Shown: one piece after another, positions 26,569-36,349 of the stretch
Layout of the letters: the number at the start of each line of letters is the position of its first letter
Position numbering within the stretch: position 1 is the stretch's first letter
Assembly (NCBI RefSeq): GCF_014962245.1
Contig: NZ_CP063144.1
Coordinates: 176,582-240,581 of the forward strand
Length of the DNA stretch: 64,000 nucleotides
Direction: 5' to 3'
Origin: Thermosphaera aggregans
GTDB taxonomy: Archaea > Thermoproteota > Thermoprotei_A > Sulfolobales > Desulfurococcaceae
The notes under the pieces: generated by a model
What the model was told of the DNA's origin: nothing
Databases searched by the model: none
What the model saw: only the letters and a program-made list of their open reading frames with translations
Translations under genes and position numbers: made by a program

Positions 26569-27218
26569 TTATGCTTGCTTCTTCGTTAATGCTGACTTGG
26601 CTGCTTTATACAGTAGTATCCACCCTATAACGCTCACTACTGCTGCTACGGGGAGTGTGATGCCTAGTGCTGTCCCCGCGATTATTAGTTTAGCTGAGGT
26701 TTTGAAACCGCTTACACCTGTGAACTCTTCAAGCTTGAACAAGCCTAATGCTAAACCTATCTCCCCGATAAGCCTCAGTATATCAGCAACCGTTAGCAAA
26801 CCACTCATTAAAGGCAACATGATGCTGATGAATAATAGTGCTGAGAAAACACCATACCCTACCTGAACCAGGGTAGTAGGCGTGGAGAAATCCTCGAGAC
26901 TATACTCCTTGAAGCGTGTGAAAGACGGTATTAAGTAGCCGAATATTGTTAAAACATAGACTGCTGCAACAATAATCTCCACCACAATTATGAATCCAAG
27001 AGTGTAGCTAGAACAGGAATCCCACCGGGAGCTACCGTGTTCTGAGTTAAAACCAGCAGCGATAAACCACCGATCGCGGCAAGGATTAAAACACCCGCAG
27101 CCCTAACCACCAGCATTAAAACAGCACCAATCCTCAGCTTCTCCAAGCCCCCGGTAAACCTATCACTCACCTGGTCCGACTCGTAGGTCTCGCCACTTGA
27201 AGGAAGGGCCTCCGACAT
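26569..27218 (-). pseudogene. DUF973-type membrane protein split by a frameshift
   Basis: Two frames adjoin: the first (27218 to 26988, 76 aa) has GGLEKLRIGAVLMLVVRAAG and one helix; the second (26985 to 26569, 138 aa) has three to four helices (VEIIVAAVYVLTIFGYL, VFSALLFISIMLPLMS, ALGITLPVAAVVSVIGWILL). The start 'GL.KLR.GA' and the overall layout match archaeal DUF973 membrane proteins. At 26990-27000 a minus-one shift would join ATLL directly to GFIIVVEIIV in one uninterrupted helix, so the gene was probably single. Translation as two coupled halves (the second GTG is 2 bases after the stop) is the alternative. Confidence 0.55.
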
Positions 27219-27416
27219 CGAACCCCCGATATAAATTACCCCACGCGACGATATATGCTTTACAACCAGGGATCAGACACCGCGATTTCCAAACAAGTTG
27301 AAGCCAAACCCCTCCCGGGCAACCACCTGCTCTCCCGTTCACACCGCCACAGTGAGACAGGGTTTCCACAAGGGAATCTATATACTTGGCTTTACTTAAC
27401 GTATATAGGGCTGTGC

Positions 27417-28337
27417 ATGAGTGCTGCGCCCGCTAGGTTTCACGGGGTTATAGTCCCTCTTATAACACCGTTCAAGGAGGATTTCTCAATAGATGTTGAC
27501 GCTACCAGGTGGCTGGTTGAATACCTGGTTGAGAACAGGGTCCACGGCGTCTTCCCCAACAGCACTACGGGCGAGTTCCCACACTTATCCAGGGATGAGG
27601 CTGTATTGCTTACTAAAGTGGTTCTCGAGGAGGCTGGCGGCAGGGTCTGGGTTCTCCCAGGGATAAGCGCTAACTACACTGAGGACTGTGTCTCCCTGGG
27701 AAGGGTTTTCAAGGATCTAGGCGTTCACGGCGTTATCCTGACACCCCCGTACTTTTTCAAAGTATCCGGGGAGAGGCTGAGGCTACACTTCTCAAGAGTT
27801 CTTGAAAAAGTTGACCTCCCCCTCATAGCCTACAACATCCCAGCCGCCACAGGCATCAACATACCGGTAGACCTCTACGTGGAGCTAGCCAGGGAGTACA
27901 GCAACCTAGCCGGGGCTAAGGTAACCTACGAGAGCTTCACCTACATTAGACAGTTGATCCAGAGGGTTAAAGAGGTTAGGAAAGACTTCGCGGTTTTAAC
28001 AGGCCTGGACGACATGCTCCTACCAGTCTTAATGATGGGCGGCGACGGGGGCGTGATGGCCTTGGCTAACGCTTACCCGCAGCTGCACAGGGCAGTGTAC
28101 GATGCCTACGTATCCGGGGACCTGGGGAAAGCCCTGGAGGCTTGGAGGAGGCTGCTAAGCCTGGTTAAAGTATACGACTACTCGACATCATACCCGACAG
28201 CGGTTAAAACACTACTCAAACTGCTTAAAACACCTGTAAAACCCTACGTAAGGCCGCCGCTAACACCTGAAAAACCCGGGGTCGAGGAAAGCATTAAAAG
28301 AATTGTGGAGGAACTGGGCATTCCACCGTTAAGCTAG
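27417..28337 (+). CDS. Dihydrodipicolinate synthase / N-acetylneuraminate lyase family aldolase
   Basis: 306 residues from ATG 27417, a TATA-like ACGTATATA about 15-25 bases upstream suggesting a short or absent leader; the open frame extends to 27255 but that part is not protein-like. The barrel shows NSTTGEFPHLS (48-58, TTGE phosphate/carboxylate loop), LIAYNIPAATG (Tyr about 139) and the Schiff-base lysine in GAKVTYES (K168). The family splits pyruvate-derived sugars or amino acids; in Crenarchaeota candidates include 2-keto-3-deoxygluconate aldolase. Specificity cannot be read from the motif GAKVTYES alone. Confidence 0.85.
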   Translation: MSAAPARFHGVIVPLITPFKEDFSIDVDATRWLVEYLVENRVHGVFPNSTTGEFPHLSRDEAVLLTKVVLEEAGGRVWVLPGISANYTEDCVSLGRVFKDLGVHGVILTPPYFFKVSGERLRLHFSRVLEKVDLPLIAYNIPAATGINIPVDLYVELAREYSNLAGAKVTYESFTYIRQLIQRVKEVRKDFAVLTGLDDMLLPVLMMGGDGGVMALANAYPQLHRAVYDAYVSGDLGKALEAWRRLLSLVKVYDYSTSYPTAVKTLLKLLKTPVKPYVRPPLTPEKPGVEESIKRIVEELGIPPLS

Positions 28338-28340
28338 CAT

Positions 28341-28375
28341 CCCTGGAACACCCAGGGGTTTCCTACTCGTTTTTA
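28341..28375 (+). terminator. Hairpin plus T-run after the aldolase gene
   Basis: CCCTGG (28341-28346) pairs with CCAGGG (28352-28357) around a 5-base loop, followed by T-rich sequence (TCGTTTTTAAGG, 28367-28379). Archaeal termination mostly relies on the T-run; the hairpin may stabilise the 3' end. It begins 4 bases after the aldolase stop. Confidence 0.4.
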
Positions 28376-28463
28376 AGGTTTTGTTTAAATTCTAGAACAA
28401 ACTAATTATATATAGGCTATAAGCAGAGGACTTGGATATCACTGTTTCCATCGGGGTGTTATT

Positions 28464-29966
28464 CTGAGGCTGAATAAACTCCTGGCCGCTGTCCTCGCCA
28501 CCGTCTCAGCCCTCAGGCTCATACCCTGGTTTGTAAACAATGCTGTTTACTCAACTGATACATGGCCCTTGCTGAGGCTGGCCGCTCTGCTGGAGGCTGA
28601 GCCCGGGGTGAGAATGCTCGAGCTTGCCACGCACCATGCTAAATATCCTTCAGCAGTTGTTTCATCGCTAACGTACACGCTTGTGACAGGGGTAGACCTT
28701 TACTCCTTCTACGCTTTCATAGGAGCCCCCTTGCTCTCGCTCGCGCTAGGAATCCTCTTCTACGCTCTGCTTAGAAGGTTTTTCCAACCCTTGGCAAGCA
28801 GTCTCGGAGCCCTAGCACTGGCTATCTACCCTTCCTTCACACTGTTCACCAGTGCCTACTTGAAAGAGGTTTACGCGCACCCGGTCGCGCTGACCCTGCT
28901 ACTCCTAATGGCTGTCGGAGGGGGTAAAAGTAGGTGGCTCGGTATTGCCACCGCATGCATGGGGCTCGTTCTCAGCCACCCGCTAACCTCACTGATCACG
29001 CTGGCATATCTTACAACGCTAATGTACGTAAGAGTTGTGGACGCGTTGAAAAATCCCGGGCTGGAAGGGCTCAGGGCTTACTCAAGCACTATATATGCTA
29101 CCGCACTACTGGGCGTGGCCTGCGCGGTGTTTGCCTGGCGGATCGGGATGCCGGTGCCGCTTAACCCAGAGACCACGGCAATGCTTGTAGCCTACGGGCT
29201 GGTTTTCTATGCTTCCTACCTCGTCCTCTTCAGCATTAGGCATGATGGTTTAATAGCCATGCTAACCCCCAGCCTCCTGGTTTTCGAGCTCATCTCCCAC
29301 CAGTACTCGGTCTTCACGGAGGCTTTGAAAAACACCCTTTGGCTCCTGCTCTACGCTACCCCTCTAGCCTTCCTAGCGGCCACGCCGCGCAAGAGCGGGA
29401 GAGGTGAGCCAGCACCCCTGAGCCCTGTGCCAGCAGTTCTACCAGTCGCTGCCACCGTGCTCTATGTTTCAGCCCACGCAGGGTTCGCCGCCTCCATAGT
29501 CCACAGATTTCTAAACTACCTCGTCTACCCTGTAGGGCTCGGCTTGGCGAAAGCCTCAAAGACGAGGCCTTTTGCAACATGTCTCCTAGCTATAGTGCTA
29601 CTAGCATCGTCAACCATGCTTGTCTACGAGGCTTCAACAGGCGGGGACTCGCTCACCTTCTACTGGAGGTACACTGTGATGGATTTAGAGCTGAAGAGCT
29701 TTGTTGAAGCACACTCCTCCAGCCGCCTCCTGGGGAGCGCTAAATACTGGTATATGCTGGGCGAGGAGCACGCCTCCATAGACCTCGGGCTGGTAGCGGC
29801 CCTCGCGGACGAGGGGTTGGGCAGGAGGCTACTAGTGTTCAGCACGGAGGAGCTCCGCTACGGCTTCCCAGTAAGCCCTCTGCACTACGTTAAGCCATGC
29901 TTCAGCATGCAAGCTATCAGGGGCCTCGTCTACAGCAACAGCTACTCTTTCATAGGGGTTTTGTAA
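28464..29966 (+). CDS. Polytopic membrane protein, GT-C-like, probable CTG start
   Basis: The frame is open from 28416, yet the first ATG/GTG/TTG is TTG 28569, inside what looks like the first ectoloop. The upstream in-frame residues (KLLAAVLATVSALRLIPWFV, then STDTWPL) form the expected first helix and acidic loop of a GT-C enzyme. A GGGGTG ribosome site (28453-28458) sits 5 bases before CTG 28464, which is therefore the best start, giving 500 residues. About ten further helices follow, ending with a lumenal tail (MLGEEHASIDLGLV). A dolichyl-phosphate-sugar-dependent glycosyltransferase is likely; substrate unknown. Confidence 0.65.
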   Translation: MRLNKLLAAVLATVSALRLIPWFVNNAVYSTDTWPLLRLAALLEAEPGVRMLELATHHAKYPSAVVSSLTYTLVTGVDLYSFYAFIGAPLLSLALGILFYALLRRFFQPLASSLGALALAIYPSFTLFTSAYLKEVYAHPVALTLLLLMAVGGGKSRWLGIATACMGLVLSHPLTSLITLAYLTTLMYVRVVDALKNPGLEGLRAYSSTIYATALLGVACAVFAWRIGMPVPLNPETTAMLVAYGLVFYASYLVLFSIRHDGLIAMLTPSLLVFELISHQYSVFTEALKNTLWLLLYATPLAFLAATPRKSGRGEPAPLSPVPAVLPVAATVLYVSAHAGFAASIVHRFLNYLVYPVGLGLAKASKTRPFATCLLAIVLLASSTMLVYEASTGGDSLTFYWRYTVMDLELKSFVEAHSSSRLLGSAKYWYMLGEEHASIDLGLVAALADEGLGRRLLVFSTEELRYGFPVSPLHYVKPCFSMQAIRGLVYSNSYSFIGVL

Positions 29967-30070
29967 ACCCGGCTGAAAACTACCTCGCTGAGCCAGGCGC
30001 TGAAGAAGCCCCGGCTTCCGTTGGGGAAGCTGGTGGGGGTGAAAAAGAATAAGGCGTGATGGGTTTTGCC

Positions 30071-30727
30071 TTAGCCCGGTGAGCATTTCTCGATTATTCT
30101 CCGAGCCCTTTCAACAGCATTCGCCAGGAAGCCCTCCCTGCTCGGCTCATAGGACCTCTTTCCGGCTGCTTCCAGGAACTCCTCGGCCTCGCCGCAGATT
30201 TCACGTAGCTGGCGGGCCCTGTGGTTCTCATCCAGCGGTTTCTCACCCTGGAGCTTAGGGCTGCCCTCCATGAATCCTTCTGCGAAGTACCAGTTCTTGA
30301 ACCATGTGAAGCCGTTTTCAAGGAGCATGTAGCCTAGGCGTGTTAGGGGCGGGGGGACGCCTGCTTCGAGAGCCTTGTATGTTTCATCATCATAAACGTA
30401 CTCGATAAACATCTTCTCCCCTGGGGAGAGCTGGCTTGCTAAGCACTTGACCAGGCTCTCCTCCTCTGGCGAGTTCACGTAGACGTATCTAAACTTTTTA
30501 ACATAGACCTCGGGGAGGATGTGGAATATTTCAACCCATCCCCGGTAGAAGGGAGGTCTACCGTTGAACTTCTTCACAGCCAGCAGCCTAACCCAGGTCT
30601 CCCCCAGCCCCAGGTATACCTCGTGGTTAACCTCCTCGGGAAACCTCCCCTTTCTAGCCACTATCCTAGTTTCGAAGGGTTTCAGGGTTTTGAAAACCTC
30701 TAAGCAGTCCAAGCCTTCCCCAGCCAC
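30071..30727 (-). CDS. DUF1122 family protein
   Basis: 218 residues, GTG start with GGAGGT ribosome site overlapping the end of the upstream beta-subunit gene. The middle segment (GVPPPLTRLGYMLLENGFTW followed by FKNWYFAEGFMEGSPKLQGE) is characteristic of DUF1122, a family of archaeal proteins thought to be related to GNAT acetyltransferases. No function is established. It is the last gene of the ferredoxin-oxidoreductase operon, 3 bases after the beta subunit, so it may serve that enzyme. Confidence 0.75.
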   Translation of the reverse strand: MAGEGLDCLEVFKTLKPFETRIVARKGRFPEEVNHEVYLGLGETWVRLLAVKKFNGRPPFYRGWVEIFHILPEVYVKKFRYVYVNSPEEESLVKCLASQLSPGEKMFIEYVYDDETYKALEAGVPPPLTRLGYMLLENGFTWFKNWYFAEGFMEGSPKLQGEKPLDENHRARQLREICGEAEEFLEAAGKRSYEPSREGFLANAVERARRIIEKCSPG

Positions 30728-30730
30728 TTT

Positions 30731-31684
30731 CTACCTCCCCTGCGTCCCCGAAACCCTTACTATGAACTCCTTGAACATTTTCTCGAAAGCCTCCTGGCTC
30801 AGCACAGGCTTCCCGGCTGACTCTATAGGCGTGTTAGAGGGGTTTTGAACCGGGTATTTCCTCAGCCTCTCGCCAAGCCTCTCCTCAAAGGTTGACACGT
30901 GCGGGTTGACGTAGAACACTCCTACCGGTATTCTATCACCCCATTCAAGGCTCTTCTCAACAGCCCGCATCAGCTTAACACTGGCTTCCTCGGATGTTTT
31001 CACAACAGGGTCCCATCCAGGATCGCTTTCAAGCTTGTAGACTGCTTTCCTGTAGAAGTCAGCAGTGTACACGTCGTTGAATGTTATACAGGGCTGTAGG
31101 ACATCTATGAACGCTGCCCCGCGGTGTTGAACAGCCATTTTGATCAAGTTCTTTAAGTACGCTCCGTCGAAAGCGTAGCCTCTTGCAACGAACGTGTAGC
31201 CTGATGAGAGGGCGAGGAGAACCGGGTTAACCGGTTGCTGAATATTCGGCTTAGCCAGCGACTTCGTCCTGGCTTTCAAAGGCAGTGTTGGCGAGGCCTG
31301 CCCCTTGGTTAAACCGTAGACGCCGTTGTCGTGTAGTATTACCGTTACGTCGATATTCCTCCTCCCCAGGGCTACGAAGTGCCCTGCGCCTATGCCCAGC
31401 AGGTCTCCATCACCCCCGTGGACAATAACCTTCAGCCCGGGGTTGGCCAGCTTAATCCCTGTTGCGAAAGGTATTGCCCTCCCGTGGAGAGTGTGGACGC
31501 CGTTGACGTTGACGAAGTGGGGTGTTTTACCCGAGCACCCGATGCCTGAGACTATTACTGTTTGCGAAGGATCAAGGCTCAGCTCCTCCAGGGCTTTCAA
31601 CAGCGCTGTCAGTATTCCGAAGTTCCCGCAACCGGGGCACCAGTCAGGCCAGACGTTGGACTTGTAGCTCCACCTAGGCTCCAT
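30731..31684 (-). CDS. 2-oxoacid:ferredoxin oxidoreductase, beta subunit
   Basis: 317 residues carrying thiamine diphosphate. [14 protein letters not shown] near the N-terminus supplies cysteines of the [4Fe-4S] cluster, [13 protein letters not shown] is the substrate/cofactor loop, and [10 protein letters not shown]...[10 protein letters not shown] is the ThDP-Mg motif. Crenarchaeal enzymes of this two-subunit type act on several 2-oxoacids (pyruvate, 2-oxoglutarate and others), giving acyl-CoA and reduced ferredoxin. It overlaps the alpha gene by 11 bases. Confidence 0.93.
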   Translation of the reverse strand: MEPRWSYKSNVWPDWCPGCGNFGILTALLKALEELSLDPSQTVIVSGIGCSGKTPHFVNVNGVHTLHGRAIPFATGIKLANPGLKVIVHGGDGDLLGIGAGHFVALGRRNIDVTVILHDNGVYGLTKGQASPTLPLKARTKSLAKPNIQQPVNPVLLALSSGYTFVARGYAFDGAYLKNLIKMAVQHRGAAFIDVLQPCITFNDVYTADFYRKAVYKLESDPGWDPVVKTSEEASVKLMRAVEKSLEWGDRIPVGVFYVNPHVSTFEERLGERLRKYPVQNPSNTPIESAGKPVLSQEAFEKMFKEFIVRVSGTQGR

Positions 31685-33605
31685 AAGTCAACACCACCCT
31701 TTCCCTCCTGCCTGAAACAATCTCCTCCAAACCCTTGACCAGCTCGTCAAGCATGATCGGCCTCCCAGTGTACTTTGAAACACGTTTAACAATCCTCCTC
31801 CCAGTGCTCATTGAAACCAGCTCGGCAATGTTCACGCCGTAGCTGTGCTCGACAGCCAGGATCCTTGAGTCGGGTAGCCCACTGGTTATTTTCAGGAATT
31901 CCTCAGATGGGAATGGCCATAGGAGTTTAACATCGAGGTAGGCCATCCTCAGCCCCTTCTCCGAGAAGTACTCGATCGCGTCCAGCACCACTCCTTTAAC
32001 CGAGCCCCACCCTACCACAAGGTAGTCTGGGCTACCCGGCCCGTGAAGCCTCAGCTTCCTCTCCAGCGGCAGTTCTCTCTGAATAAGGTTGAGCTTCTCA
32101 ATCCTTTTCGAATACATCTTAACCCTGATCTCAGGGTCCTCCGCGATATGCCCGTGCTCGTCGTGCTCGTCGCCCGTGTACCACATCACGGTGTCCCTTG
32201 CCCCGATGAATGCTCTAGGGGAGATCAGAGACTCCAGGCTGAACCTTTTATAGCCGGGGCCTCCCTTAGCTAAAACACCTCTCTCAATCCCGACCCCTCC
32301 GAGATCGGGTACGGGCATCACGGCGACAGTGTTAGCCAGGAACTTGTCGAGCAAGTGTATCACGGGCACCTGGTATTTCTCAGCAATGTTAAAGGCTTCG
32401 ATAGTGTCGTAGAAAGCTTCGAGATGGTCGCTGGAGGATAAGACTACTCTAGCGAACTCCCCGTGCCCTGCGAAAACAGCGTTGAAAAGGTCGCTCTGGC
32501 TTCCACGGGTTGGCTGCCCGGTGCTGGGGCCTCCCCTCTGGTAGTATGTTATGACCAGGGGGACCTCGTTCATGCCTGCCCAGGATAATCCTTCAACCAT
32601 TAGGTCGAAGCCTGGGCCGCTGGTGGTTGTGGAAGCCCTAGCCCCTGTTAAAGCCGCGCCGATAGCCGAGTTCACCGCTGCTATCTCATCCTCAGTCTGC
32701 ACAACCACTACTGAGCCTACCACCTCCCCGGTCTCATCCACTATGTTGTCGTACCTCTCAAGAAGGAAGCTCTCGTCTGCAGCAGGGGTTATAGGGTAGT
32801 AGCTCTGATACCTAACCCCTGCCACGATCTTGGCGATAGCCACTACGTCATTGCCTGTTACAACCATTGCCTTCTCCATGGAGAATCCTGGTTCATCCAG
32901 CCTCACAGCCCCGTAGTGATTGCTTAAAGCATCCCTCACCAGCCTGTAGAGCGCGGTGTTCTGCTCGACAAGGTGCTTCCTCTCCCCGAACTGTTGCTCA
33001 AAGCCTTGCACAACAGCTTCCTCGCTCAGACCTAGGACAACAGCGACCGATGACACTATGATACCGCTCAGGAATCTTGAGAGAGCGCGTGCGTCAATCC
33101 TGTACTGCTCGCTCAGGGTTTTCAGGAGCGCGGAGAAGTCCAGCCCGAGGGGGAGGATCCTCTTATCCCTCTCCAAGTACTTGACAACGGATTCCACGGA
33201 GGGCTCGACATTCTTATCCGACAGGATCCTGGCAACCCTCTCCCTGGTGGCATCCTCCATGCTCGGTATTTCATCAATCCTCCTGGATGAGGTGTTCACA
33301 TCGTATATTAGGATCCCGCCCTCCGATATGTCGGTGAAGTGGGTGAAGACTGTTTCAGCATCCATTGAAGCCAGTATTTCAACAGGGTATTTGAGAGACC
33401 TGGGAGGCTTGACGGAGGATGCGAGCATTTGAATATAGCTGTGCCTCCCGGTTATGTTTGAGAAGTACTCCCTATCCGCTATCACCCCATACCCCTTGCT
33501 GACGAGAACCCTGCTCAGGATCCACATGGATGTTTCAATACCCGAGCCCTGCGGACCCCCTAGCAGGATGCCTACCTCTTTCAAGCTTCCACCCATCCAG
33601 CTCAA
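31674..33605 (-). CDS. 2-oxoacid:ferredoxin oxidoreductase, fused gamma-alpha subunit
   Basis: 643 residues. The N-terminal 190 residues are the gamma domain ([20 protein letters not shown]), and the rest is the alpha domain with the [10 protein letters not shown] motif that fits crenarchaeal broad-range 2-oxoacid oxidoreductases, and [20 protein letters not shown]. This fusion with a separate beta subunit is the Sulfolobus-type architecture. The start overlaps the upstream small zinc-finger gene by 4 bases, and the end overlaps the beta gene. Confidence 0.93.
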   Translation of the reverse strand: MSWMGGSLKEVGILLGGPQGSGIETSMWILSRVLVSKGYGVIADREYFSNITGRHSYIQMLASSVKPPRSLKYPVEILASMDAETVFTHFTDISEGGILIYDVNTSSRRIDEIPSMEDATRERVARILSDKNVEPSVESVVKYLERDKRILPLGLDFSALLKTLSEQYRIDARALSRFLSGIIVSSVAVVLGLSEEAVVQGFEQQFGERKHLVEQNTALYRLVRDALSNHYGAVRLDEPGFSMEKAMVVTGNDVVAIAKIVAGVRYQSYYPITPAADESFLLERYDNIVDETGEVVGSVVVVQTEDEIAAVNSAIGAALTGARASTTTSGPGFDLMVEGLSWAGMNEVPLVITYYQRGGPSTGQPTRGSQSDLFNAVFAGHGEFARVVLSSSDHLEAFYDTIEAFNIAEKYQVPVIHLLDKFLANTVAVMPVPDLGGVGIERGVLAKGGPGYKRFSLESLISPRAFIGARDTVMWYTGDEHDEHGHIAEDPEIRVKMYSKRIEKLNLIQRELPLERKLRLHGPGSPDYLVVGWGSVKGVVLDAIEYFSEKGLRMAYLDVKLLWPFPSEEFLKITSGLPDSRILAVEHSYGVNIAELVSMSTGRRIVKRVSKYTGRPIMLDELVKGLEEIVSGRRERVVLTYGA

Positions 33606-33904
33606 TCCCCGCTAGGCGCTTCCTCAGCAACGGATTCGTCGACGAGGACGCCTGGGATGACCACGTGTTTCCTGTAATGCTCCAGCAGCTCCTCCTCGCT
33701 CGTAATTGTTGAAGCACACGTTAAGCAGTACAGCCACCCCTCCTTCTCCAGCACGGCTTTCAACTCGTCAATAGTTGCCTCCCTGAAATCCCCGCAGGGT
33801 GCTCCATGCTCGATGGCTGACTCAGCCCTCCTCCTCGCCTCACAGTACCCTATGTAGGGGAGTATGCTGTTAGGCTTGAAGTAGACGCATCTCAGGCAGC
33901 TCAT
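33602..33904 (-). CDS. Small cysteine-rich zinc-finger protein heading the oxidoreductase operon
   Basis: 100 residues. The N-terminal part has CLRC (C3, C6), GYCEA (about C20) and PCGDF (about C38), a set that could hold a metal or Fe-S cluster. The C-terminal part has CLTC followed by LLEHYRKH, a C2H2-type finger. It overlaps the alpha-subunit gene by 4 bases and is the first gene of the operon. I do not know a characterised homologue; assembly, regulation or electron transfer for the oxidoreductase are possible. Confidence 0.7.
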   Translation of the reverse strand: MSCLRCVYFKPNSILPYIGYCEARRRAESAIEHGAPCGDFREATIDELKAVLEKEGWLYCLTCASTITSEEELLEHYRKHVVIPGVLVDESVAEEAPSGD

Positions 33905-34086
33905 TCATCCCGCCCTCCCGGGAACCCACCCTTGCCAAGCGAGTTCTCCGAGCAGGTTTGAGAAGCGTGTTTAATAATCCCACCTGTGTTTTTAAAATGT
34001 TTAACAAGGATTTTAACGCTTATTGTTCAACCACGACGGGGCTGTTTTAAAACCTAATGAATGGTTTAAACAATTAAACATGAAGG

Positions 34087-34092
34087 TATAAA
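34087..34092 (+). promoter_or_regulatory. TATA box of gapN
   Basis: TATAAA, preceded by purines (GAAGG) that could form a BRE, lies 24-29 bases before ATG 34116. With the usual archaeal spacing transcription would begin at or next to the ATG, so the gapN message is probably leaderless. No ribosome site precedes the ATG, which agrees. Confidence 0.55.
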
Positions 34093-34115
34093 ATCATATA
34101 TTCCCTTAATCCATC

Positions 34116-35657
34116 ATGGAGGCGGTTGAAACGGACTCCTTCAAGCCTGGTTCTAAACTCTTCGAGGAACTATACTCTGTGAGAAACGGTTCCACATACT
34201 TTAAAACGTTCATCACTGGTGAATGGGTTGACACAGGCTCCTACATGGATGTTAAAACCCCGATAGACCTGTCCGTGATAGCCCGGGTTTCAAAAACCGG
34301 TTGGGAGCTGGCGGACAAGGCCATGGCCACGCTGCACGCCAGGGGAAGGTGGAGCGCCAGGGACCTGCCCGGGTGGAGGCGCGTGGAGGTTTTGGAGAAA
34401 GCTGCTGAAATGCTTGAGGAGTTGAAGGAGGACTTCGTGAACGCGTTGATGATTAACTCGGGTAAAACCCGTAGCCAAGCACAGGGCGAGGTTTTGGCAA
34501 GCATTGACAGGCTTAGAGCCGCCCATCTTGACGCTAGGAAGATTTTCGGCGAGTACATGCCCGGGGACTGGGATCAGACAACAATTGAAACCGAGGCTGT
34601 TGTCAGGAGGGAGCCTGTTGGAATAGTGCTAGCAATCATCCCCTTCAACTACCCGTTGTTCGACACCGTGTCGAAGATAACGTACAGCTTCATAGCAGGC
34701 AACGCTGTAGCTGTTAAACCCCCTTCAGCCGACCCGCTACCCGTGCTCCTCCTTGCAAGAGTCCTGGAGGCAAGCGGGTTCCCCAGTGATGCTCTAGCAG
34801 TTCTAACAGTCCCCGGTAGCGAGAGCGACAGGATCATAAGGGATGACAGGGTTGGCGTGGTAAGCTTCACAGGCAGCAGTGAGACGGGGAAGAAGGTTGT
34901 TCAGAAAGCAGGGATTAAACAGCTCGTTATGGAGCTAGGGGGAGGGGATCCGGCAATAGTCCTGGGCGATGCCGACGTGGACTTCTCAGCTGAAAGAGTG
35001 GCAATGGGTATTTACAGCTACTCCGGCCAGAGGTGCGATGCTATAAAGCTGGTCCTCGTTAAGAACGAGGTTTACGGACCCTTTAAGAAAGCCCTGCTGA
35101 GGGAGCTCTCCAAGGTCAGGGTTGGAGACCCTAGAGACCCGTCCACGACAATAGGTCCCTTGATAGAGCCGGGCGCTGTAGACGAGGCTTTGAAAGCTGT
35201 TGAAGACGCTGTTGAGAAGGGAGGAGTAGTGCTCCACGGGGGTAGGAGGCTGGGGCCAACCTACATGGAGCCAACACTGGTCGAGTTCAGGGATCACGGG
35301 TTGCTGAGGCAGAGCATCCTCTACTGGAAGGAGGTGTTCGCCCCTGTAGCCCTTATCACAGGGTTTAACAGCGTTGACGAGGCTGTTTCACTAGTGAATG
35401 AGAGAAGGTATGGGCTGGACGCTGCTGTCTTCGGGCAGAACATGGATGAGATAAGGAAGCTGGTAAGATTTCTTGAGGTCGGGGCAGTGTACGTTAACGA
35501 TATGCCGAGGCACGGGGTAGGCTACTACCCGTACGGGGGGAGGAAGGACTCGGGGATTGGGAGGGAGGGTGTTGGCTACTCGATAGAGTACACAACCTCC
35601 TATAAGACCATAATATACAATTACAGGGGCAAGGGCGTGTGGAAGTACACGCTCTAA
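34116..35657 (+). CDS. gapN: Non-phosphorylating glyceraldehyde-3-phosphate dehydrogenase
   Basis: Oxidises glyceraldehyde-3-phosphate directly to 3-phosphoglycerate with NAD(P)+, replacing the GAPDH/PGK pair in glycolysis. The 513 residues show the aldehyde dehydrogenase plan: IIPFNYP (oxyanion Asn near 178), FTGSSETGK (cofactor loop), MELGGGDP (general base Glu near 273) and YSGQRCDA (nucleophile Cys near 307). The GGGDP and QRCDA variants are those of archaeal GAPN. Related aldehyde dehydrogenases cannot be fully excluded, but the match is good. Confidence 0.88.
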   Translation: MEAVETDSFKPGSKLFEELYSVRNGSTYFKTFITGEWVDTGSYMDVKTPIDLSVIARVSKTGWELADKAMATLHARGRWSARDLPGWRRVEVLEKAAEMLEELKEDFVNALMINSGKTRSQAQGEVLASIDRLRAAHLDARKIFGEYMPGDWDQTTIETEAVVRREPVGIVLAIIPFNYPLFDTVSKITYSFIAGNAVAVKPPSADPLPVLLLARVLEASGFPSDALAVLTVPGSESDRIIRDDRVGVVSFTGSSETGKKVVQKAGIKQLVMELGGGDPAIVLGDADVDFSAERVAMGIYSYSGQRCDAIKLVLVKNEVYGPFKKALLRELSKVRVGDPRDPSTTIGPLIEPGAVDEALKAVEDAVEKGGVVLHGGRRLGPTYMEPTLVEFRDHGLLRQSILYWKEVFAPVALITGFNSVDEAVSLVNERRYGLDAAVFGQNMDEIRKLVRFLEVGAVYVNDMPRHGVGYYPYGGRKDSGIGREGVGYSIEYTTSYKTIIYNYRGKGVWKYTL

Positions 35658-35687
35658 CCGGTTGATTTTAAAAAAGTTTTTTGAAAG

Positions 35688-36248
35688 CTAGAACCCCTTG
35701 TACATGCTTCTCGGGGCGCCGCAAACAGGGCACTTCTCAGGGGGCTCCCTGCCCACGTGGGTGTGGCCGCATACAGGGCATATCCAGACTTTCTCGTCAG
35801 GGCCTAGGGGGAAGTCCTGCTTCCTATCCACATACTCCTTAGCGGTCTTGTAGAGCTCTGCGTGAATCTTCTCCGCTGACAAGGCGAAGTGGAAGCTTCG
35901 CTGAGCCTCCCTCTCACCCTGATACTTCGCTATCTCGAGGTAGACAGGGTACATCTCCTCCACCTCGTAAACCTCCCCTCTGTAGGCTAGGTCGAGGTTT
36001 TTACTAGTATCCCCGGGGCCTATTGGAGCACCTGATGAAACCTTGGCCTCCTCGTTGAAAATTCTCAGCGCATTGTAGTGGTTTCCAGCGTGAACCTGCT
36101 CCGCGTACGCTATAGCCCTGAAGAGCCTTGCCACGTTGCTGAACCCTTCCCTCTCAGCAATGTCCGCGAAAACCAGGTACCTCATGTGAGCCATTGACTC
36201 ACCGGCGAATGCTGAGAGGAGTGCGTCCTTGGTCATGGATTTTACCAT
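35688..36248 (-). CDS. Rubrerythrin
   Basis: 186 residues. An N-terminal four-helix di-iron domain (GESMAHMRYLVFADIAEREG, AEQVHAGNHYNAL, then AKYQGEREAQRSFHFALSAE) is followed by a C-terminal rubredoxin-like domain CPVCGHTHVGREPPEKCPVCG. Rubrerythrins reduce hydrogen peroxide in anaerobes. ATG 36248 has GGTGG upstream; ATG 36236 is an alternative. A monocistronic unit, convergent with gapN. Confidence 0.93.
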   Translation of the reverse strand: MVKSMTKDALLSAFAGESMAHMRYLVFADIAEREGFSNVARLFRAIAYAEQVHAGNHYNALRIFNEEAKVSSGAPIGPGDTSKNLDLAYRGEVYEVEEMYPVYLEIAKYQGEREAQRSFHFALSAEKIHAELYKTAKEYVDRKQDFPLGPDEKVWICPVCGHTHVGREPPEKCPVCGAPRSMYKGF

Positions 36249-36349
36249 TCGCCCACCACGATTATATTTCGAGCTACCACAGCTTATTAAGCTTAGCGCG
36301 AGCGTTAACCCAATGGATTTTCAACCCGCAACTCCGCCTACACTGCCTC

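Noticed and set aside
26169-26866. + strand open frames of 72, 80 and 110 codons
   Set aside because: They are antisense to the decayed minus-strand gene and to the DUF973 helices, and have no coherent domain pattern.
27255-27416. N-terminal extension of the aldolase to 27255
   Set aside because: The extra residues are not barrel-like, and a TATA-like element falls inside them directly before ATG 27417.
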